The notes beneath the pieces were generated by a model. That model was not told the origin of the DNA. It saw only the letters and a program-made list of their open reading frames with translations, and did no database searches. A DNA stretch of 41,333 nucleotides from NCBI GenBank assembly GCA_009380095.1, contig WHSL01000025.1, positions 1 to 41,333 of the forward strand. Direction: 5' to 3'. The stretch comes from Streptosporangiales bacterium. Its GTDB lineage: Bacteria > Actinomycetota > Actinomycetes > Streptosporangiales > Streptosporangiaceae. How positions within the stretch are numbered: position 1 is the first letter of the stretch; each line of letters opens with the position of its first letter. This document shows, in pieces, positions 1 to 8,439 of the stretch. The position numbers were made by a program, and so were the translations under genes.

Positions 1-400
1 CCGTCCATCGGGCGATCTCGACGGCGATGACCGGCCCGTCCGGTGGGTCGGCGCGATATTGGGCGTAGCGCTCTTGCAGGAGAGCGAGGGGTGGCGCCAT
101 CTCCGCCGGGTCGGTGAGGATGTGGGCCGTGCCGTCGGCGCGGACCCACCACAGCCGCGTCCAGTCTTCGTCGTAGTGGTCGGCGAGCGCGGCGACGGCC
201 GGATTCTCGTGGATGTTGCGCAGTCGTTTGAGGTCTCGGGTCGACTTCGGCTTCTGGTCCACGGCGGTGAACAGCCGGTCGCCGTCGAGCGCGAACGTGA
301 CGACCACGAGGTGCGGCCGGCCGGCGGCGTCGGCCGTGGCCAGCCGGACCACCCGCCGCGCGCCGAGCCGTCGGCGCGCCTCCGCCTCCTCCAGCCTCAT
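1..400 (-). CDS. PPOX-class F420-dependent oxidoreductase (3' end cut by window edge)
   Basis: Reading from the ATG at 400 leftwards gives 133 uninterrupted codons that run off the window, so the stop is not seen. The N-terminus MRLEEAEARRRLG is followed by VVRLATADAAGRPHLVVVTF, the start of a split beta-barrel flavin-binding fold, and then by TRDLKRLRNIHENPAVA and a DWTRLWWVRADGTA segment. This pattern fits the small actinobacterial PPOX family (pyridoxamine 5'-phosphate oxidase-like, TIGR03668 type), whose members are usually about 130-145 residues, so only a few residues should be missing. Members bind F420 or flavin; the substrate is unknown. It lies downstream of disA on the same strand, but a CCCCTG repeat and a terminator-like hairpin separate the two. 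Family assignment is from recalled sequence pattern. Confidence 0.8.
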   Translation of the reverse strand, partial: MRLEEAEARRRLGARRVVRLATADAAGRPHLVVVTFALDGDRLFTAVDQKPKSTRDLKRLRNIHENPAVAALADHYDEDWTRLWWVRADGTAHILTDPAEMAPPLALLQERYAQYRADPPDGPVIAVEIARWT

Positions 401-431
401 CCCTCCGAACCTAGAGCCGCCCCGGGCGGGC

Positions 432-494
432 CCCCTGCCCCTGCCCTGCCCCTGCCCCTGCCCCTGCCCTGCCCCTGCCCCTGCCCTGCCCCTG
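432..494. repeat. CCCCTG/CCCTG simple tandem repeat
   Basis: Eleven head-to-tail units, eight CCCCTG and three CCCTG, alternate without interruption between the PPOX gene and disA. The unit-length variation (6 or 5 bases) is typical of slippage. It sits immediately beside the hairpin at 497-516 and 32 bases upstream of the PPOX start codon, so it lies in that gene's 5' region. No protein-coding role is apparent. Confidence 0.9.
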
Positions 495-496
495 GC

Positions 497-516
497 GCCG
501 GGGCTCTGACCCCGGC
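497..516 (-). terminator. Hairpin terminator downstream of disA
   Basis: GCCGGGG and CCCCGGC form a perfect 7-bp stem with a 6-base loop, 24 bases past the disA stop codon. There is no T-run, which is common for actinobacterial terminators. It would separate disA from the PPOX gene. Confidence 0.6.
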
Positions 517-539
517 TGACACGGTGCCCAGGCAGGGGG

Positions 540-1628
540 TCAGACGTAGCGCTCGAGGATGGAGGACTCCGCCAGGCGGGAGAGGCCCTCGCGCACGCTC
601 CTGGCGCGGGACTCGCCGACTCCGCCCACAAGCTGCAGGTCGTCGATGCTGGCCGCGAGCAGCTTCTGTAGCCCGCCGAAGTGCTCGACCAGCCGCTCCA
701 CCACGAGCGTGGGCAGCCGCGGCACCTTGGCGAGCAAGCGGTAGCCCTTCGGGCTGACCGGTGCGTCGAGCGACTCGTTGCCGATGAAGCCGAGCACCTG
801 GGCGACCGTGGTGAGGTCGAGCAGCTCGGTGGCGGTCAGTCGGTCGAGGTCGCGGAGCACCTCGAGCACCTGCTGGTCGGCGGGGCCGTCGGGCGGGGTC
901 ACGTAGTCGCGGACGATCAGCTCGCGGTCCACGTCGACGCCCGCCACGAGCTCGTCGAGCTGGAGTGAGAGCAGCCGGCCGTCTGTGCCGAGCTCGACCA
1001 CATACCCCTCGATCTCGTCGGCGATGCGGCGCACCATCTCCAGCCGCTGCACCACCGCGCTCACGTCCCGGACGGTGACGAGATCCTCGATCTCCAGCGC
1101 GGACAGCGTGCCGGCCACCTCGTCGAGCCGCAGCTTGTAGCGCTCCAGCGTGGCCAGCGCCTGGTTGGCGCGGGACAGGATGGCCGCCGAGTCCTCCAGC
1201 ACGTAGCGGGAGCCCTCGAAGTAGAGCGCGATGATGCGCATGGACTGGCTGACCGATATCACCGGGTAGCCGGTCTGCTTGGCCACCCGCTCGGCGGTGC
1301 GGTGCCGGGTGCCGGACTCGTCGGTGGGGATGCCCGGATCGGGCACCAGGTGCACGGCCGCCCGGACGATCCGCCCGCCCTGGTGGTCGAGCACGATCGC
1401 GCCGTCCATCTTGGCCAGCTCGCGGAGCCGGGTGGCGGAGAACTCCACGTCGAGCTCGAAACCGCCGGTGCACAGGTCCTCGACGGCGTCGTCGTAGCCG
1501 AGGACGATGAGCGCGCCGGTGCGGCCGCGCAGGATGCGCTCGAGCCCGTCCCGCAGCATGGTGCCGGGGGCCACCGCGGCGAGAGTGGCCCTACGACGCT
1601 CGTCAAGCCCCTTGTCGTTGACTGGCAC
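540..1628 (-). CDS. disA: DNA integrity scanning diadenylate cyclase DisA
   Basis: DisA makes cyclic di-AMP from two ATP and is inhibited when it meets branched DNA, so it reports chromosome damage. The 362-residue product has the N-terminal DAC domain with the catalytic DGA motif (residues 75-77, MDGAIVLD) and GTRHRTAER (106-114), a helical linker, and a C-terminal helix-hairpin-helix DNA-binding region ([18 protein letters not shown]) ending ERYV. Length matches the family (about 355-360). The chosen start is GTG at 1628 ([12 protein letters not shown]), where family similarity begins; an overlapping ATG at 1630 is out of frame. It follows radA by 131 bases on the same strand, the usual actinobacterial and Bacillus pairing, and is probably co-transcribed with it. 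c-di-AMP also controls potassium and osmotic balance in many Gram-positives, but no ydaO-type riboswitch was recognised in this window. Confidence 0.97.
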   Translation of the reverse strand: MPVNDKGLDERRRATLAAVAPGTMLRDGLERILRGRTGALIVLGYDDAVEDLCTGGFELDVEFSATRLRELAKMDGAIVLDHQGGRIVRAAVHLVPDPGIPTDESGTRHRTAERVAKQTGYPVISVSQSMRIIALYFEGSRYVLEDSAAILSRANQALATLERYKLRLDEVAGTLSALEIEDLVTVRDVSAVVQRLEMVRRIADEIEGYVVELGTDGRLLSLQLDELVAGVDVDRELIVRDYVTPPDGPADQQVLEVLRDLDRLTATELLDLTTVAQVLGFIGNESLDAPVSPKGYRLLAKVPRLPTLVVERLVEHFGGLQKLLAASIDDLQLVGGVGESRARSVREGLSRLAESSILERYV

Positions 1629-1759
1629 ATGACCCCCGGAGGTCGCTGGACGCCGCCAGTTTACCGAGGAACCGCGCGAGGGTTCCGGAACCGGGGCGGA
1701 GTCGCGAAGTGCGTCGCGCGGCTCGTCGGGTGCGGGAGGCCAGGTCGGGGACAACGCGA

Positions 1760-3118
1760 TCACCGCCCGGCGGCGATCGCCGCGTGCAGCGCGCCGCCCA
1801 GGTCGTCGACCTCGGCGACGCGCATGCCCTCGGGAGGAGCGCCGGTGCCGCGCGGCACGATGGCCCGGGTGAAGCCCAGCCGCGCCGACTCCGCCAGCCT
1901 GCGCTGGACCCCGGTGATCTGCCGCACCTCGCCGGCGAGCCCGACCTCGCCGCACGCCACCAGATCGGCGGCGAGCGGACGATCCGCCTCGGAGCTGGCC
2001 ACGGCGAGAGCGACGGCGAGATCCACCGACGGCTCCGAGAGTCGCACGCCGCCGACAGTCGCCGCATAGACGTCGTACTTGCCGAGTTGCATGCGGGCGC
2101 GTCGTTCGAGCACCGCGAGCACCATGGACACCCGGGCGGAGTCCAGCCCCGACGTGGCGCGCCTGGGCGTGGCCAGGGAGGAGGGCGCGACGAGCGCCTG
2201 CACCTCGGCGACCAGCGGCCGCCGGCCCTCCACGGTCACGGTGACGCAGGTGCCCGGCACAGGGGTCTCTCGCCGGGTGAGGAAGAGCCCGCTGGGATCC
2301 GGCAGGCCCTCGATGCCGGAGTCGTTGAGATCGAAGCAGCCGATCTCGTCGGTGGGGCCGTAGCGGTTCTTCACCGCGCGGACCATCCGCAGCCGGGAGT
2401 GCCGGTCGCCCTCGAACTGGAGCACCACGTCGACGAGGTGCTCGAGCACCCGGGGGCCGGCGATGGAGCCGTCCTTGGTCACGTGGCCGACGATCACCGT
2501 GGTGATGTTGCGCTCCTTGGCGACCCGGATGAGCGCGCCGGCGACCGCGCGCACCTGGGTGACCCCGCCGGGCGTGCCGTCGGTGCCGGGCGCGGCCACG
2601 GTCTGCACGGAGTCGACGATCAGCAGCTCGGGGGCGATCTCGTCGATGTGCGACATGACCGCCGCGAGGTCGGTCTCCGCCGCCAGGTAGAGGCCGTCGG
2701 CGACCGCGCCGATGCGGTCGGCCCGCATGCGCACCTGAGCGGAGGACTCCTCCCCCGTGACGTAGAGCACGGGGCCGCGCCCGGCGCACTGGGCCGCGAC
2801 GGCGAGCAGCAGGGTGGACTTGCCCGCGCCGGGCTCGCCCGCGAGCAACAGCACCCCGCCGGGGACGAGGCCGCCGCCGAGCACCCGGTCGAACTCCTCG
2901 ACACCGCTCGGCCGCGCCGCCGCGGCCTCGACGTCGACCTCCCCGATGCGCTTGGCCGGGGCGCTCACCGGGCCCGCGGGAACGGCGCGCAGGCTCGCCG
3001 CGCCGATCTCTTCGATCGTGCTCCACCCCTGGCACTCGCCGCAGCGGCCGACCCACTTCAGGGTCTGCCAGCCGCACTCGGTGCAGCGGTACGTGGGCTC
3101 GATTGACGTCTTGGCCAT
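1760..3118 (-). CDS. radA: DNA repair protein RadA
   Basis: RadA is a RecA-related, DnaB-like branch-migration ATPase that processes recombination intermediates. The 452-residue product has, in order, the C4 zinc finger (C12, C15, C26, C29), the RecA-like core with Walker [10 protein letters not shown] (94-102), the RadA-specific KNRYG motif (250-254) and a C-terminal Lon-protease-like domain. Length is typical. The ATG at 3118 starts exactly at the conserved zinc-finger N-terminus ([12 protein letters not shown]), which settles the start. It heads a probable radA-disA unit. In Bacillus subtilis RadA and DisA are functionally linked in genome surveillance, and the pairing here fits that link. 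The upstream 317 bases are shared with the divergent SGNH hydrolase gene. Confidence 0.97.
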   Translation of the reverse strand: MAKTSIEPTYRCTECGWQTLKWVGRCGECQGWSTIEEIGAASLRAVPAGPVSAPAKRIGEVDVEAAAARPSGVEEFDRVLGGGLVPGGVLLLAGEPGAGKSTLLLAVAAQCAGRGPVLYVTGEESSAQVRMRADRIGAVADGLYLAAETDLAAVMSHIDEIAPELLIVDSVQTVAAPGTDGTPGGVTQVRAVAGALIRVAKERNITTVIVGHVTKDGSIAGPRVLEHLVDVVLQFEGDRHSRLRMVRAVKNRYGPTDEIGCFDLNDSGIEGLPDPSGLFLTRRETPVPGTCVTVTVEGRRPLVAEVQALVAPSSLATPRRATSGLDSARVSMVLAVLERRARMQLGKYDVYAATVGGVRLSEPSVDLAVALAVASSEADRPLAADLVACGEVGLAGEVRQITGVQRRLAESARLGFTRAIVPRGTGAPPEGMRVAEVDDLGGALHAAIAAGR

Positions 3119-3435
3119 GGGGCCACCGTAGGGCCGTCCGCCGACAGAACCGGCCCGAGCGCGCCGTCGTCCACCGTTCTGTGGACAACGGCGGGGACCG
3201 TAGCCAGTTGTCCACAGGTCCGTGTACGGCCCTGGACGCGGCGGATCCGGCGCGGGATCGTTGGCACGTCCCAGCCCACGCCCAAGCCCCCGATCGGTCC
3301 CCCGTCCGGCGCACGCCCCGCGAAGTCCCGGCCATCGACCTCGGCCGCTTCCGGCCGCGTTCGTTGACCCAGAGTCGCCGATCTTGCACGATCCGAAACC
3401 ATGCCGGGTGCTTACCGGCCAGTAAGGAGGGCTCC

Positions 3436-4341
3436 GTGCCTCGCAGGCGTTCACTTCGATCCTGGTTCCGCCCGCCCGGCCTGGCCGTCGCCGCGGTCGC
3501 GGGCCTCGCCCTGTTCACCGGGCCCGCGGCGGCCGACGCCACGAGCGACGTCGCCGAGCGGTATGTGGCACTCGGCGACTCCTTCACCTCCGGCCCGCTG
3601 GTGCCGAACCAGACCGGCGAGCCGCTGCTCTGCCTCCGGTCCGACCACAACTACCCGCACCTCGCCGCCGAGGCGCTCGGGGCGGGCGAGTTCCGCGACG
3701 TCTCCTGCGGCGGCGCGACGACCGAGGACATGACGGAGCCGCAGTCGCTCCCGCTCGGCTCGGAGAACGCGCCGCAGTTCGACGCGCTGACCGAGGACAC
3801 CACGCTCGTCACCCTGGGCATCGGCGGCAACGACATCGGCTTCGCCGACATAGTCGTCACCTGCGGCACGCTGAGCGTGACCGACCCGTTCGGCAACCCC
3901 TGCGAGCGGCGCTTCACCGAGCAGGGCGACGAGCTCCGCCAGCGGATCAAGGACACCGCGCCCAAGCTGGCGGCCGTGCTGCAGGGCATCAAGGAGCGCG
4001 CGCCCCAGGCCAAGATCGTCGTGGTGGGTTACCTGCAGGTGCTGCCCGAGTCGAAGGGCTGCTGGCCGAGGGTGCCCATGGCCGCCGGCGACGTGCCCTA
4101 CATCGACGGCGTGCAGCAGGACCTCAACGGCATGCTGGCCGAGCAGGCCGCCGCGCACGGCGCCGCCTATCTCGACGTGCTCGAGCGCGGGCACGACGTG
4201 TGCGCCGCCCGCAGCGACCGGTGGGTCGAGGGGATCTTCCCGACCAACCCGGCCGCGCCGGTCCACCCCAACGCCGACGGCATGGCGGCGGTCGCCGACC
4301 GGCTGACCGCACTCCTGGGAGAGGACACCGACGTGCGCTGA
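3436..4341 (+). CDS. Secreted SGNH/GDSL-family esterase-lipase
   Basis: A secreted hydrolase of 301 residues. The GTG start at 3436 is preceded 5 bases upstream by a perfect AAGGAGG (3424-3430); the open frame extends further upstream but without signal-peptide character. Residues 1-33 form a signal peptide (Arg-rich n-region, hydrophobic core, AAADA cleavage area). Block I is [11 protein letters not shown] with nucleophile S49, block III is GIGGNDIGF, and block V is HPNADG carrying the catalytic His, with the Ser-His dyad expected of Streptomyces SGNH lipases. Six cysteines are placed as three likely disulfides, as in the Streptomyces rimosus lipase family. It probably cleaves short- to medium-chain esters outside the cell; the substrate is not predictable. 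No T-rich terminator follows; a long repeat-rich gap does. Confidence 0.92.
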   Translation: MPRRRSLRSWFRPPGLAVAAVAGLALFTGPAAADATSDVAERYVALGDSFTSGPLVPNQTGEPLLCLRSDHNYPHLAAEALGAGEFRDVSCGGATTEDMTEPQSLPLGSENAPQFDALTEDTTLVTLGIGGNDIGFADIVVTCGTLSVTDPFGNPCERRFTEQGDELRQRIKDTAPKLAAVLQGIKERAPQAKIVVVGYLQVLPESKGCWPRVPMAAGDVPYIDGVQQDLNGMLAEQAAAHGAAYLDVLERGHDVCAARSDRWVEGIFPTNPAAPVHPNADGMAAVADRLTALLGEDTDVR

Positions 4342-4859
4342 CATAGCCGGGGGCCCACCCGACGGCCGGGGGCGACGCACGGACGCGTGGACGCGAAGCG
4401 GGCCCGGCACGGGGCACGGCCGCGCGAAAGGCGTGCCTCGCCGCGGGGCGCGGAACCTCTCAGCCGACGTGCCGGCTGCGCCGCGGAGCCGTGCAGCGGG
4501 CAGGCCGTGCGGGGGGCGGAGCCGTGCAGCGGGCGTGCCGGGCGGGGCGCGGAGCCGGACAGGGGGCGGAGCCGTGTAGCGGGCGTGCCGTGCGGGGGGC
4601 GGAGCCGTGTAGCGGGCGTGCCGTGCGGGGGGCGGAGCCGTGCAGCGGGCAGGCCGTGCGGGGGGGTAACGGGGCGGAGCCGTGTAGCGGGCGTGCCGGG
4701 GAGCGCGTGGAGCCGCAGCGGGCGTGCCGGGCGGGGCGTGGAGCCGTGCGGCGCGCGTGCCGGGCGGGGCGTGGAGCCCGTGCGGCGGGGGAGCCGGGTG
4801 CGGCGCTGAGCCGCGGAGCGGGCGTGGCGGATGGGGCGCGGGGGGTCGGAGCGGGTTCG
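4342..4859. other. Gene-free, extremely GC-rich stretch
   Basis: About 520 bases with no gene I can support. Every frame on both strands is unusually open because a 33-bp repeat (a multiple of three) runs through the region, so the long open frames here read low-complexity Gly, Arg, Ala and Pro runs and are not credible proteins. The first 140 bases hold G-rich non-repetitive sequence. The array starts at about 4483 and decays by about 4830. Confidence 0.7.
4483..4800 (+). repeat. 33-bp GC-rich tandem repeat array, about 10 units
   Basis: Units starting GCGGAGCCGTG and ending in a G-run begin at about 4483, 4516, 4549, 4566, 4599, 4632, 4674, 4707, 4738 and 4771. Most spacings are exactly 33 bases. 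The exceptions are one truncated copy (17 bases at 4549), one copy with a 9-base insertion (42 bases at 4632, reading GGGGTAACG) and one 31-base unit. The units differ at a few shared positions (GCAGCGGGCAGGCC versus GTAGCGGGCGTGCC), so two subtypes alternate. There are no spacers, so it is a minisatellite and not a CRISPR array. The degenerate tail runs to about 4830, just before the methyltransferase promoter. Confidence 0.88.
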
Positions 4860-4865
4860 TAGGCT
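4860..4865 (+). promoter_or_regulatory. -10 box TAGGCT of a leaderless gene
   Basis: TAGGCT lies 6 bases before the methyltransferase ATG at 4872. Transcription would begin at or within a base or two of the start codon, and no Shine-Dalgarno sequence is present. Confidence 0.55.
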
Positions 4866-4871
4866 GCGTGT

Positions 4872-5579
4872 ATGGCGCGTGTGGTGGGGACGGCACCTGG
4901 GGCGATTCCTAGTCCGAACATTTGGAAGTATCCGGAGATCTATGAGAAGGAGAACCGTGCCGTCGATCCCGAGGGGTTGATCGAGGCGGAGATGCGCCGG
5001 ATCCGTCCCTGGGATGGTGCCAATGTGCTCGATATCGGCTGCGGTACCGGCTTTCATCTGCCGCGTTTCGCTGTGGACGCCGCTCGGGTGGTCGGTGTGG
5101 AGCCGCACCCTCGGCTCGCCGCGCTGGCCCGCGCGCGCACCGCGGGCGACGACCGGGTCCGGGTGCGCGACGGCGGCGCCCAGGAGCTGCCGGCGCCGGA
5201 CGCGTCGGTGGACGTCGCGCATGCCCGCTGGGCGTACTTCTTCGGCCCCGGGTGCGAGCCCGGGCTCGCCGAGCTCGCGCGGGTGATGCGGCGCGGCGGG
5301 GCCGCGTTCGTGATCGACAACGACGCTACCCGCAGCACGTTCGGCGGCTGGTTCCGGCGCTTCCTGCCCGCGTACGACCCCGTCGCCGTGGAGCGGTTCT
5401 GGGCCCGGCACGGCTTCACCCGCACCCAGCTGACCATCCGCTGGAGCTTCACCGAGCGCGCCGACTTCGAGGCCGTCCTCGGCATCGAGTTCACCCCGGA
5501 GCTCGCCGCGGCCATCGCCGCCGAGCACCCCGGCCTGGAGGTCGACTACGCGGTGAACTTGTGGTGGCGCCGGTATTAA
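4872..5579 (+). CDS. Class I SAM-dependent methyltransferase
   Basis: A 235-residue soluble protein with the Rossmann-type methyltransferase signature VLDIGCGTGFHLPRF (about residues 51-65, SAM-binding GxGxG). Motif II VVGVEPHP (acidic residue for ribose), DASVDVAHARWAYFF (motif IV/post-I region) and LARVMRRGGAAFVIDND (motif VI) follow in the expected order. The methyl acceptor is unknown; the fold is closest to the Methyltransf_11/25 group. The start is the ATG at 4872, six bases after a TAGGCT -10 box, so the mRNA is probably leaderless. It stands alone: a decayed repeat array lies upstream, and the next gene, 88 bases away, has its own -10 box. Confidence 0.85.
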   Translation: MARVVGTAPGAIPSPNIWKYPEIYEKENRAVDPEGLIEAEMRRIRPWDGANVLDIGCGTGFHLPRFAVDAARVVGVEPHPRLAALARARTAGDDRVRVRDGGAQELPAPDASVDVAHARWAYFFGPGCEPGLAELARVMRRGGAAFVIDNDATRSTFGGWFRRFLPAYDPVAVERFWARHGFTRTQLTIRWSFTERADFEAVLGIEFTPELAAAIAAEHPGLEVDYAVNLWWRRY

Positions 5580-5655
5580 CGGCGCCATCAGCGCCTCTGC
5601 GAGCCGCTGACCGGCGGGATGCGCAGGCCCGGCACGTCGCGGCATGGCGACCGCA

Positions 5656-5661
5656 TAGTCT
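5656..5661 (+). promoter_or_regulatory. -10 box TAGTCT of a leaderless gene
   Basis: TAGTCT ends 6 bases before the GTG at 5668. The spacing puts the transcription start on the start codon, which supports GTG 5668 as the true start of the isomerase-like gene. Confidence 0.55.
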
Positions 5662-5667
5662 GACGGA

Positions 5668-6543
5668 GTGAACGATGTCGTCCAGGTTCCCGACGCGCGG
5701 ATCGCGCTCTCGACCGCCTCGGTCTACCCGGAGAAGACTCCCGATGCCTTCGAGACGGCCGCCAGGCTGGGCTACGACGGCGTGGAGGTCATGGTCTCGA
5801 CCGACCCGGCGAGCCAGGACATCGACGTTCTACGCCGGCTGTCCGACTATCACCAGGTCCCGATCCTGGCCGTGCACGCGCCATGTCTGCTGGTGACCCA
5901 GCGCGTGTGGGGCCGTGACCCGTGGGGGAAGCTCGTCCGGGCCAAGGAGGCGGCGGAGGCGCTCGGCGCCGAGGTCGTGGTGGTCCACCCGCCGTTCCGC
6001 TGGCAGCGCGACTACGCCAGGGAGTTCACCACCGGCCTCGACCGCATGCAGGACGAGACCGACGTGGTGTTCGCGGTGGAGAACATGTTCCCGCTGCGCA
6101 TGCGCGGCTCGCAGGTCGCGCCGTACGCGCCCACCTGGGACCCGGTCGACCAGGACTACCCGAGCGTCACCCTGGACCTCTCGCACACCGCGGTCTCCGG
6201 CTCAGACGCGATGGACATGGCGCGCCGCCTCGGCGACCGGCTCGCGCACGTGCACCTCGCCGACGGGATCGGCCTGCAGAACCGGGACGAGCACCTCGTG
6301 CCGGGGCGGGGCAACCAGCCGTGCGCGGAGCTGCTCGGGCACCTCGCCGAGCGCCGCTTCGACGGCCTCGTGGTGCTCGAGGTGAACACCCGGAAGGGCG
6401 ACCGCGAAGAGCGCCTGGCCGACCTCAACGAGGCGCTCGCCTTCACCCGGCTCAACCTGGCCGCGGCCGACCCGGCGGGCGCCGGGGCGTACGGCGGGGT
6501 CTGGGCCGTCGGCACCGACGGCACGGTCACCCGGGGTCGCTGA
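5668..6543 (+). CDS. Sugar phosphate isomerase/epimerase (AP endonuclease 2 TIM-barrel family)
   Basis: A 291-residue TIM-barrel protein of the xylose-isomerase-like / AP-endonuclease-2 superfamily. The barrel pattern is visible as alternating strands and metal-ligand sites: [47 protein letters not shown] (metal-binding Glu), [12 protein letters not shown] (Asp and His), HVHLADG and LVVLEVN (C-terminal Glu). The metal-binding Glu, Asp, His and Glu appear intact, so it is probably an active divalent-metal enzyme; the sugar substrate is unknown. Start is GTG 5668, with a -10 box 6 bases upstream. Its stop overlaps the start of the following TetR gene (TGATG), so the two are translationally coupled and the regulator may serve this gene or the nearby proline dehydrogenase. 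Confidence 0.85.
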   Translation: MNDVVQVPDARIALSTASVYPEKTPDAFETAARLGYDGVEVMVSTDPASQDIDVLRRLSDYHQVPILAVHAPCLLVTQRVWGRDPWGKLVRAKEAAEALGAEVVVVHPPFRWQRDYAREFTTGLDRMQDETDVVFAVENMFPLRMRGSQVAPYAPTWDPVDQDYPSVTLDLSHTAVSGSDAMDMARRLGDRLAHVHLADGIGLQNRDEHLVPGRGNQPCAELLGHLAERRFDGLVVLEVNTRKGDREERLADLNEALAFTRLNLAAADPAGAGAYGGVWAVGTDGTVTRGR

Positions 6544-7136
6544 TGGCGCGGCGTCCAGGCAGGCGTCCGGGCCCGACCGAGACGCGGGGGGCGATCCTGT
6601 CCGCCGCCCGCGAGATGTTCGCCGAGCATGGGTACGATCGCGCGACCATCCGCGGCATCGCCCGCCGCGCGGAGGTGGATCCGGCGCTCGTCCACCACTT
6701 CTTCGGCAACAAGGAGCAGGTCTTCGTCGCCGCCATGGAGCTGCCGTTCCAGCCGGCCGACGTGCTGCCCGAGCTGCTCTCGGGCCCGCAGGAGGAGCTG
6801 CCGGAGCGCCTGGTGCGGTTCTTCTTCTCGGTCTGGGAGGATCCGGACCGCCGGGCCCCGTTCATCGGGCTGCTGCGCAGCGCGCTGACCGCCTCGGGCG
6901 AGACCACGATGATGGGCGAGTTCGTGACGAGCGCGCTGTTCGAGCGCGTCGCGGAGCACGTGGGCGTGCCGGAGAGGGACGCCACCCTGCTGATGGGCCA
7001 GCTGGTGGGCGTCGCGATGCTGCGCTACGTCGTTCGCATAGAACCGCTGGCGTCGGCCGAGGTCGAGGACGTCATCCAGGGCGTGCTCCCCGCCGTCCGC
7101 AGCTACATCGTGCGGAGCCCGCAGCCGGAGGCCTGA
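6543..7136 (+). CDS. TetR/AcrR family transcriptional regulator
   Basis: A 197-residue regulator. The N-terminal TetR helix-turn-helix is clear: ETRGAILSAAREMFAEHGYDRATIRGIARRAEVDPALVHHFFGNKEQVF in residues about 13-61, with the canonical G-Y-x-x-x-T, HTH and YxxFxxK-like VHHFFGNKE pieces. The C-terminal half (LPERLVRFFFSVWEDPDRR, then ATLLMGQLVGVAMLRYVVRIEPLAS) is the variable ligand-binding domain, resembling the TetR_C_33 type with the typical QLVGVAMLRYV helix. The ATG at 6543 overlaps the stop of the upstream gene. The targets are likely local (isomerase or proline dehydrogenase), which is inference. No clear TetR palindrome was found in the 186 bases downstream. Confidence 0.93.
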   Translation: MARRPGRRPGPTETRGAILSAAREMFAEHGYDRATIRGIARRAEVDPALVHHFFGNKEQVFVAAMELPFQPADVLPELLSGPQEELPERLVRFFFSVWEDPDRRAPFIGLLRSALTASGETTMMGEFVTSALFERVAEHVGVPERDATLLMGQLVGVAMLRYVVRIEPLASAEVEDVIQGVLPAVRSYIVRSPQPEA

Positions 7137-7246
7137 CCTCACACTCCGTGGGCCGGGACGTGGGCCGGGACGAGGGCAAAGACATGGCCAGGGACGCACC
7201 AGAGACGTGGACGGAGCGCGGTTCCGGGCAGGGGACGCGGGGGATG

Positions 7247-7274
7247 TTTGGGGGTCCCTGGTGCCGCGTAATCT
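7247..7274 (+). promoter_or_regulatory. Promoter of proline dehydrogenase gene
   Basis: TTTGGG (7247-7252), a 16-base spacer and TAATCT (7269-7274) form a plausible housekeeping promoter. The leader would be about 40 bases and carries GGAGG ahead of the GTG at 7323. Confidence 0.45.
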
Positions 7275-7322
7275 AGACATCGCGGCGGAACAGCGTCGTT
7301 CCGTCCGGGAGGTGCGAACCCA

Positions 7323-8249
7323 GTGCTGCGTCAGGCTCTGTTGGCCGCGTCGGACAGCGAACGGCTCGGCGAGCTGGTCCGGACCGTACCGATCGCCCGC
7401 GGCCTGGTGCGCCGCTACGTGGCGGGCGAGACCACGGCCGACGCCCTCCGCGTCGCCGCGCGACTGCGCGAGGAGGGCCTGCTCGTCTCGCTCGATCACC
7501 TCGGCGAGCACACCACCGAGCCGGAGCACGCCGAGGCCGCCGTGGACGCGTACGTGGAGCTGCTCAAGGGGCTCGCCGACCAGGGCCTGAGCGACGCCGC
7601 CGAGGTCTCGATGAAGCCGTCCGCGGTGGGGCTCCACCTCGACGACGGCGAGGCCACGGCGACCGCGAACGTGCGCCGGGTGTGCGAGGCGGCGGCGGAC
7701 GCGGGCACCACTGTGACCCTCGACATGGAGGACCACAACACCGTCGACGCCACCCTGCGCATCGTGCGCGAGATCCGGCGGGACCATCCCGAGCTGGGCA
7801 GCGTGCTGCAGAGCTACCTGCGCCGCACCGAGGCCGACGTGGCGGAGATGTCCTACCAGGGCTCGCGGGTGCGGCTCTGCAAGGGCGCGTACGCGCCCAT
7901 CGAGAGCGACTCCTACACGGAGAAGCGCGACATCGACGCCTCGTACGTGCGGTGCATGAAGCGGCTGATGTCCGGCAAGGCGTACCCGATGCTCGCCACC
8001 CACGACCCGCGGCTGATCGAGATAGCGGGCTCGCTGGCGGTGCTGAACGAGCGCCCGGAGGACGAGTTCGAGTACCAGATGCTGTACGGCATCCGCCCGG
8101 ACGAGCAGCGCCGCCTGGCCCGCATGGGCGGCCAGGTCCGCGTCTACGTCCCGTACGGCACCGACTGGTACGGCTACCTCATGCGCCGGCTCGCCGAGAA
8201 GCCGAGCAACCTCGCGCTCTTCCTGCGCTCCCTGCCCGGCCGGGGGTAG
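7323..8249 (+). CDS. Proline dehydrogenase (monofunctional, FAD-dependent)
   Basis: Oxidises L-proline to pyrroline-5-carboxylate, passing electrons through FAD to the membrane quinone pool. The 308-residue length fits monofunctional bacterial ProDH (about 300-310). The beta8-alpha8 barrel signatures are present: EVSMKPSAVG, TVTLDMEDH, SVLQSYLRRTEADV, VRLCKGAY, MLATHDPRL, EFEYQMLYGIRPDEQRR and the C-terminal YVPYGTDWYGYLMRRLAEKPSN helix that contacts proline (Tyr and two Arg). The GTG start at 7323 has GGAGG about 10 bases upstream and its own promoter. No P5C dehydrogenase is adjacent, whereas P5C reductase (proC), which runs the opposite direction, lies 1.1 kb downstream. Confidence 0.95.
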   Translation: MLRQALLAASDSERLGELVRTVPIARGLVRRYVAGETTADALRVAARLREEGLLVSLDHLGEHTTEPEHAEAAVDAYVELLKGLADQGLSDAAEVSMKPSAVGLHLDDGEATATANVRRVCEAAADAGTTVTLDMEDHNTVDATLRIVREIRRDHPELGSVLQSYLRRTEADVAEMSYQGSRVRLCKGAYAPIESDSYTEKRDIDASYVRCMKRLMSGKAYPMLATHDPRLIEIAGSLAVLNERPEDEFEYQMLYGIRPDEQRRLARMGGQVRVYVPYGTDWYGYLMRRLAEKPSNLALFLRSLPGRG

Positions 8250-8428
8250 GGCGCGCCTCCCCGAGCCGCTCGAACCGTCTGCCGGCGCCGTTGCTCACCG
8301 CGTACCAGAAGCGGGCGCCTCCGTCGATCCACTGCGGTCTGACCTGCGGCCGCCCACGAGCTCGCCAGGGCGGGCGGGCCGCGGAGCAGTTGCTCCGCGG
8401 CCCGATAGTCCCGAGTGGTGGTGGTCAT
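8174..8428 (-). CDS. Possible small or degenerate ORF coupled to the DUF4097 gene
   Basis: An ATG at 8428 is preceded by GAGGAGC that overlaps the DUF4097 stop codon, a textbook translational-coupling arrangement. The 84-residue product starts MTTTTRDYRAAEQLLRGPP and then loses recognisable protein character (Arg- and Pro-rich), ending inside the antisense strand of proline dehydrogenase. The first about 25 codons look coding, while the rest does not. DUF4097 genes are often followed by ABC transporter genes, so this may be the stub of a deleted partner, or simply chance. It contains the perfect inverted repeat at 8376-8403. Confidence 0.3.
   Translation of the reverse strand: MTTTTRDYRAAEQLLRGPPALASSWAAAGQTAVDRRRRPLLVRGEQRRRQTVRAARGGAPYPRPGRERRKSARLLGFSASRRMR
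8376..8403. terminator. Perfect 13-bp inverted repeat between convergent genes
   Basis: GGGCCGCGGAGCA is followed after 2 bases by its exact reverse complement. It lies 127 bases after the proline dehydrogenase stop and 37 bases beyond the DUF4097 stop on the other strand, the expected place for a bidirectional terminator. There is no T-run on either side. Confidence 0.6.
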
Positions 8429-8439
8429 ATGGGTGCTCC

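Noticed and set aside
3119-3435. Gene between radA and the SGNH hydrolase
   Set aside because: No frame shows codon bias or a start with a ribosome binding site; it looks like a divergent promoter region.
4483-4800. CRISPR array
   Set aside because: Units are contiguous with no variable spacers, and no cas genes occur in the window.
4387-4809. Open frames of 120-140 codons through the 33-bp repeat, on both strands
   Set aside because: The period is a multiple of three, so stops are avoided by chance. The products are monotonous Arg/Gly/Ala/Pro repeats with no ribosome binding site.
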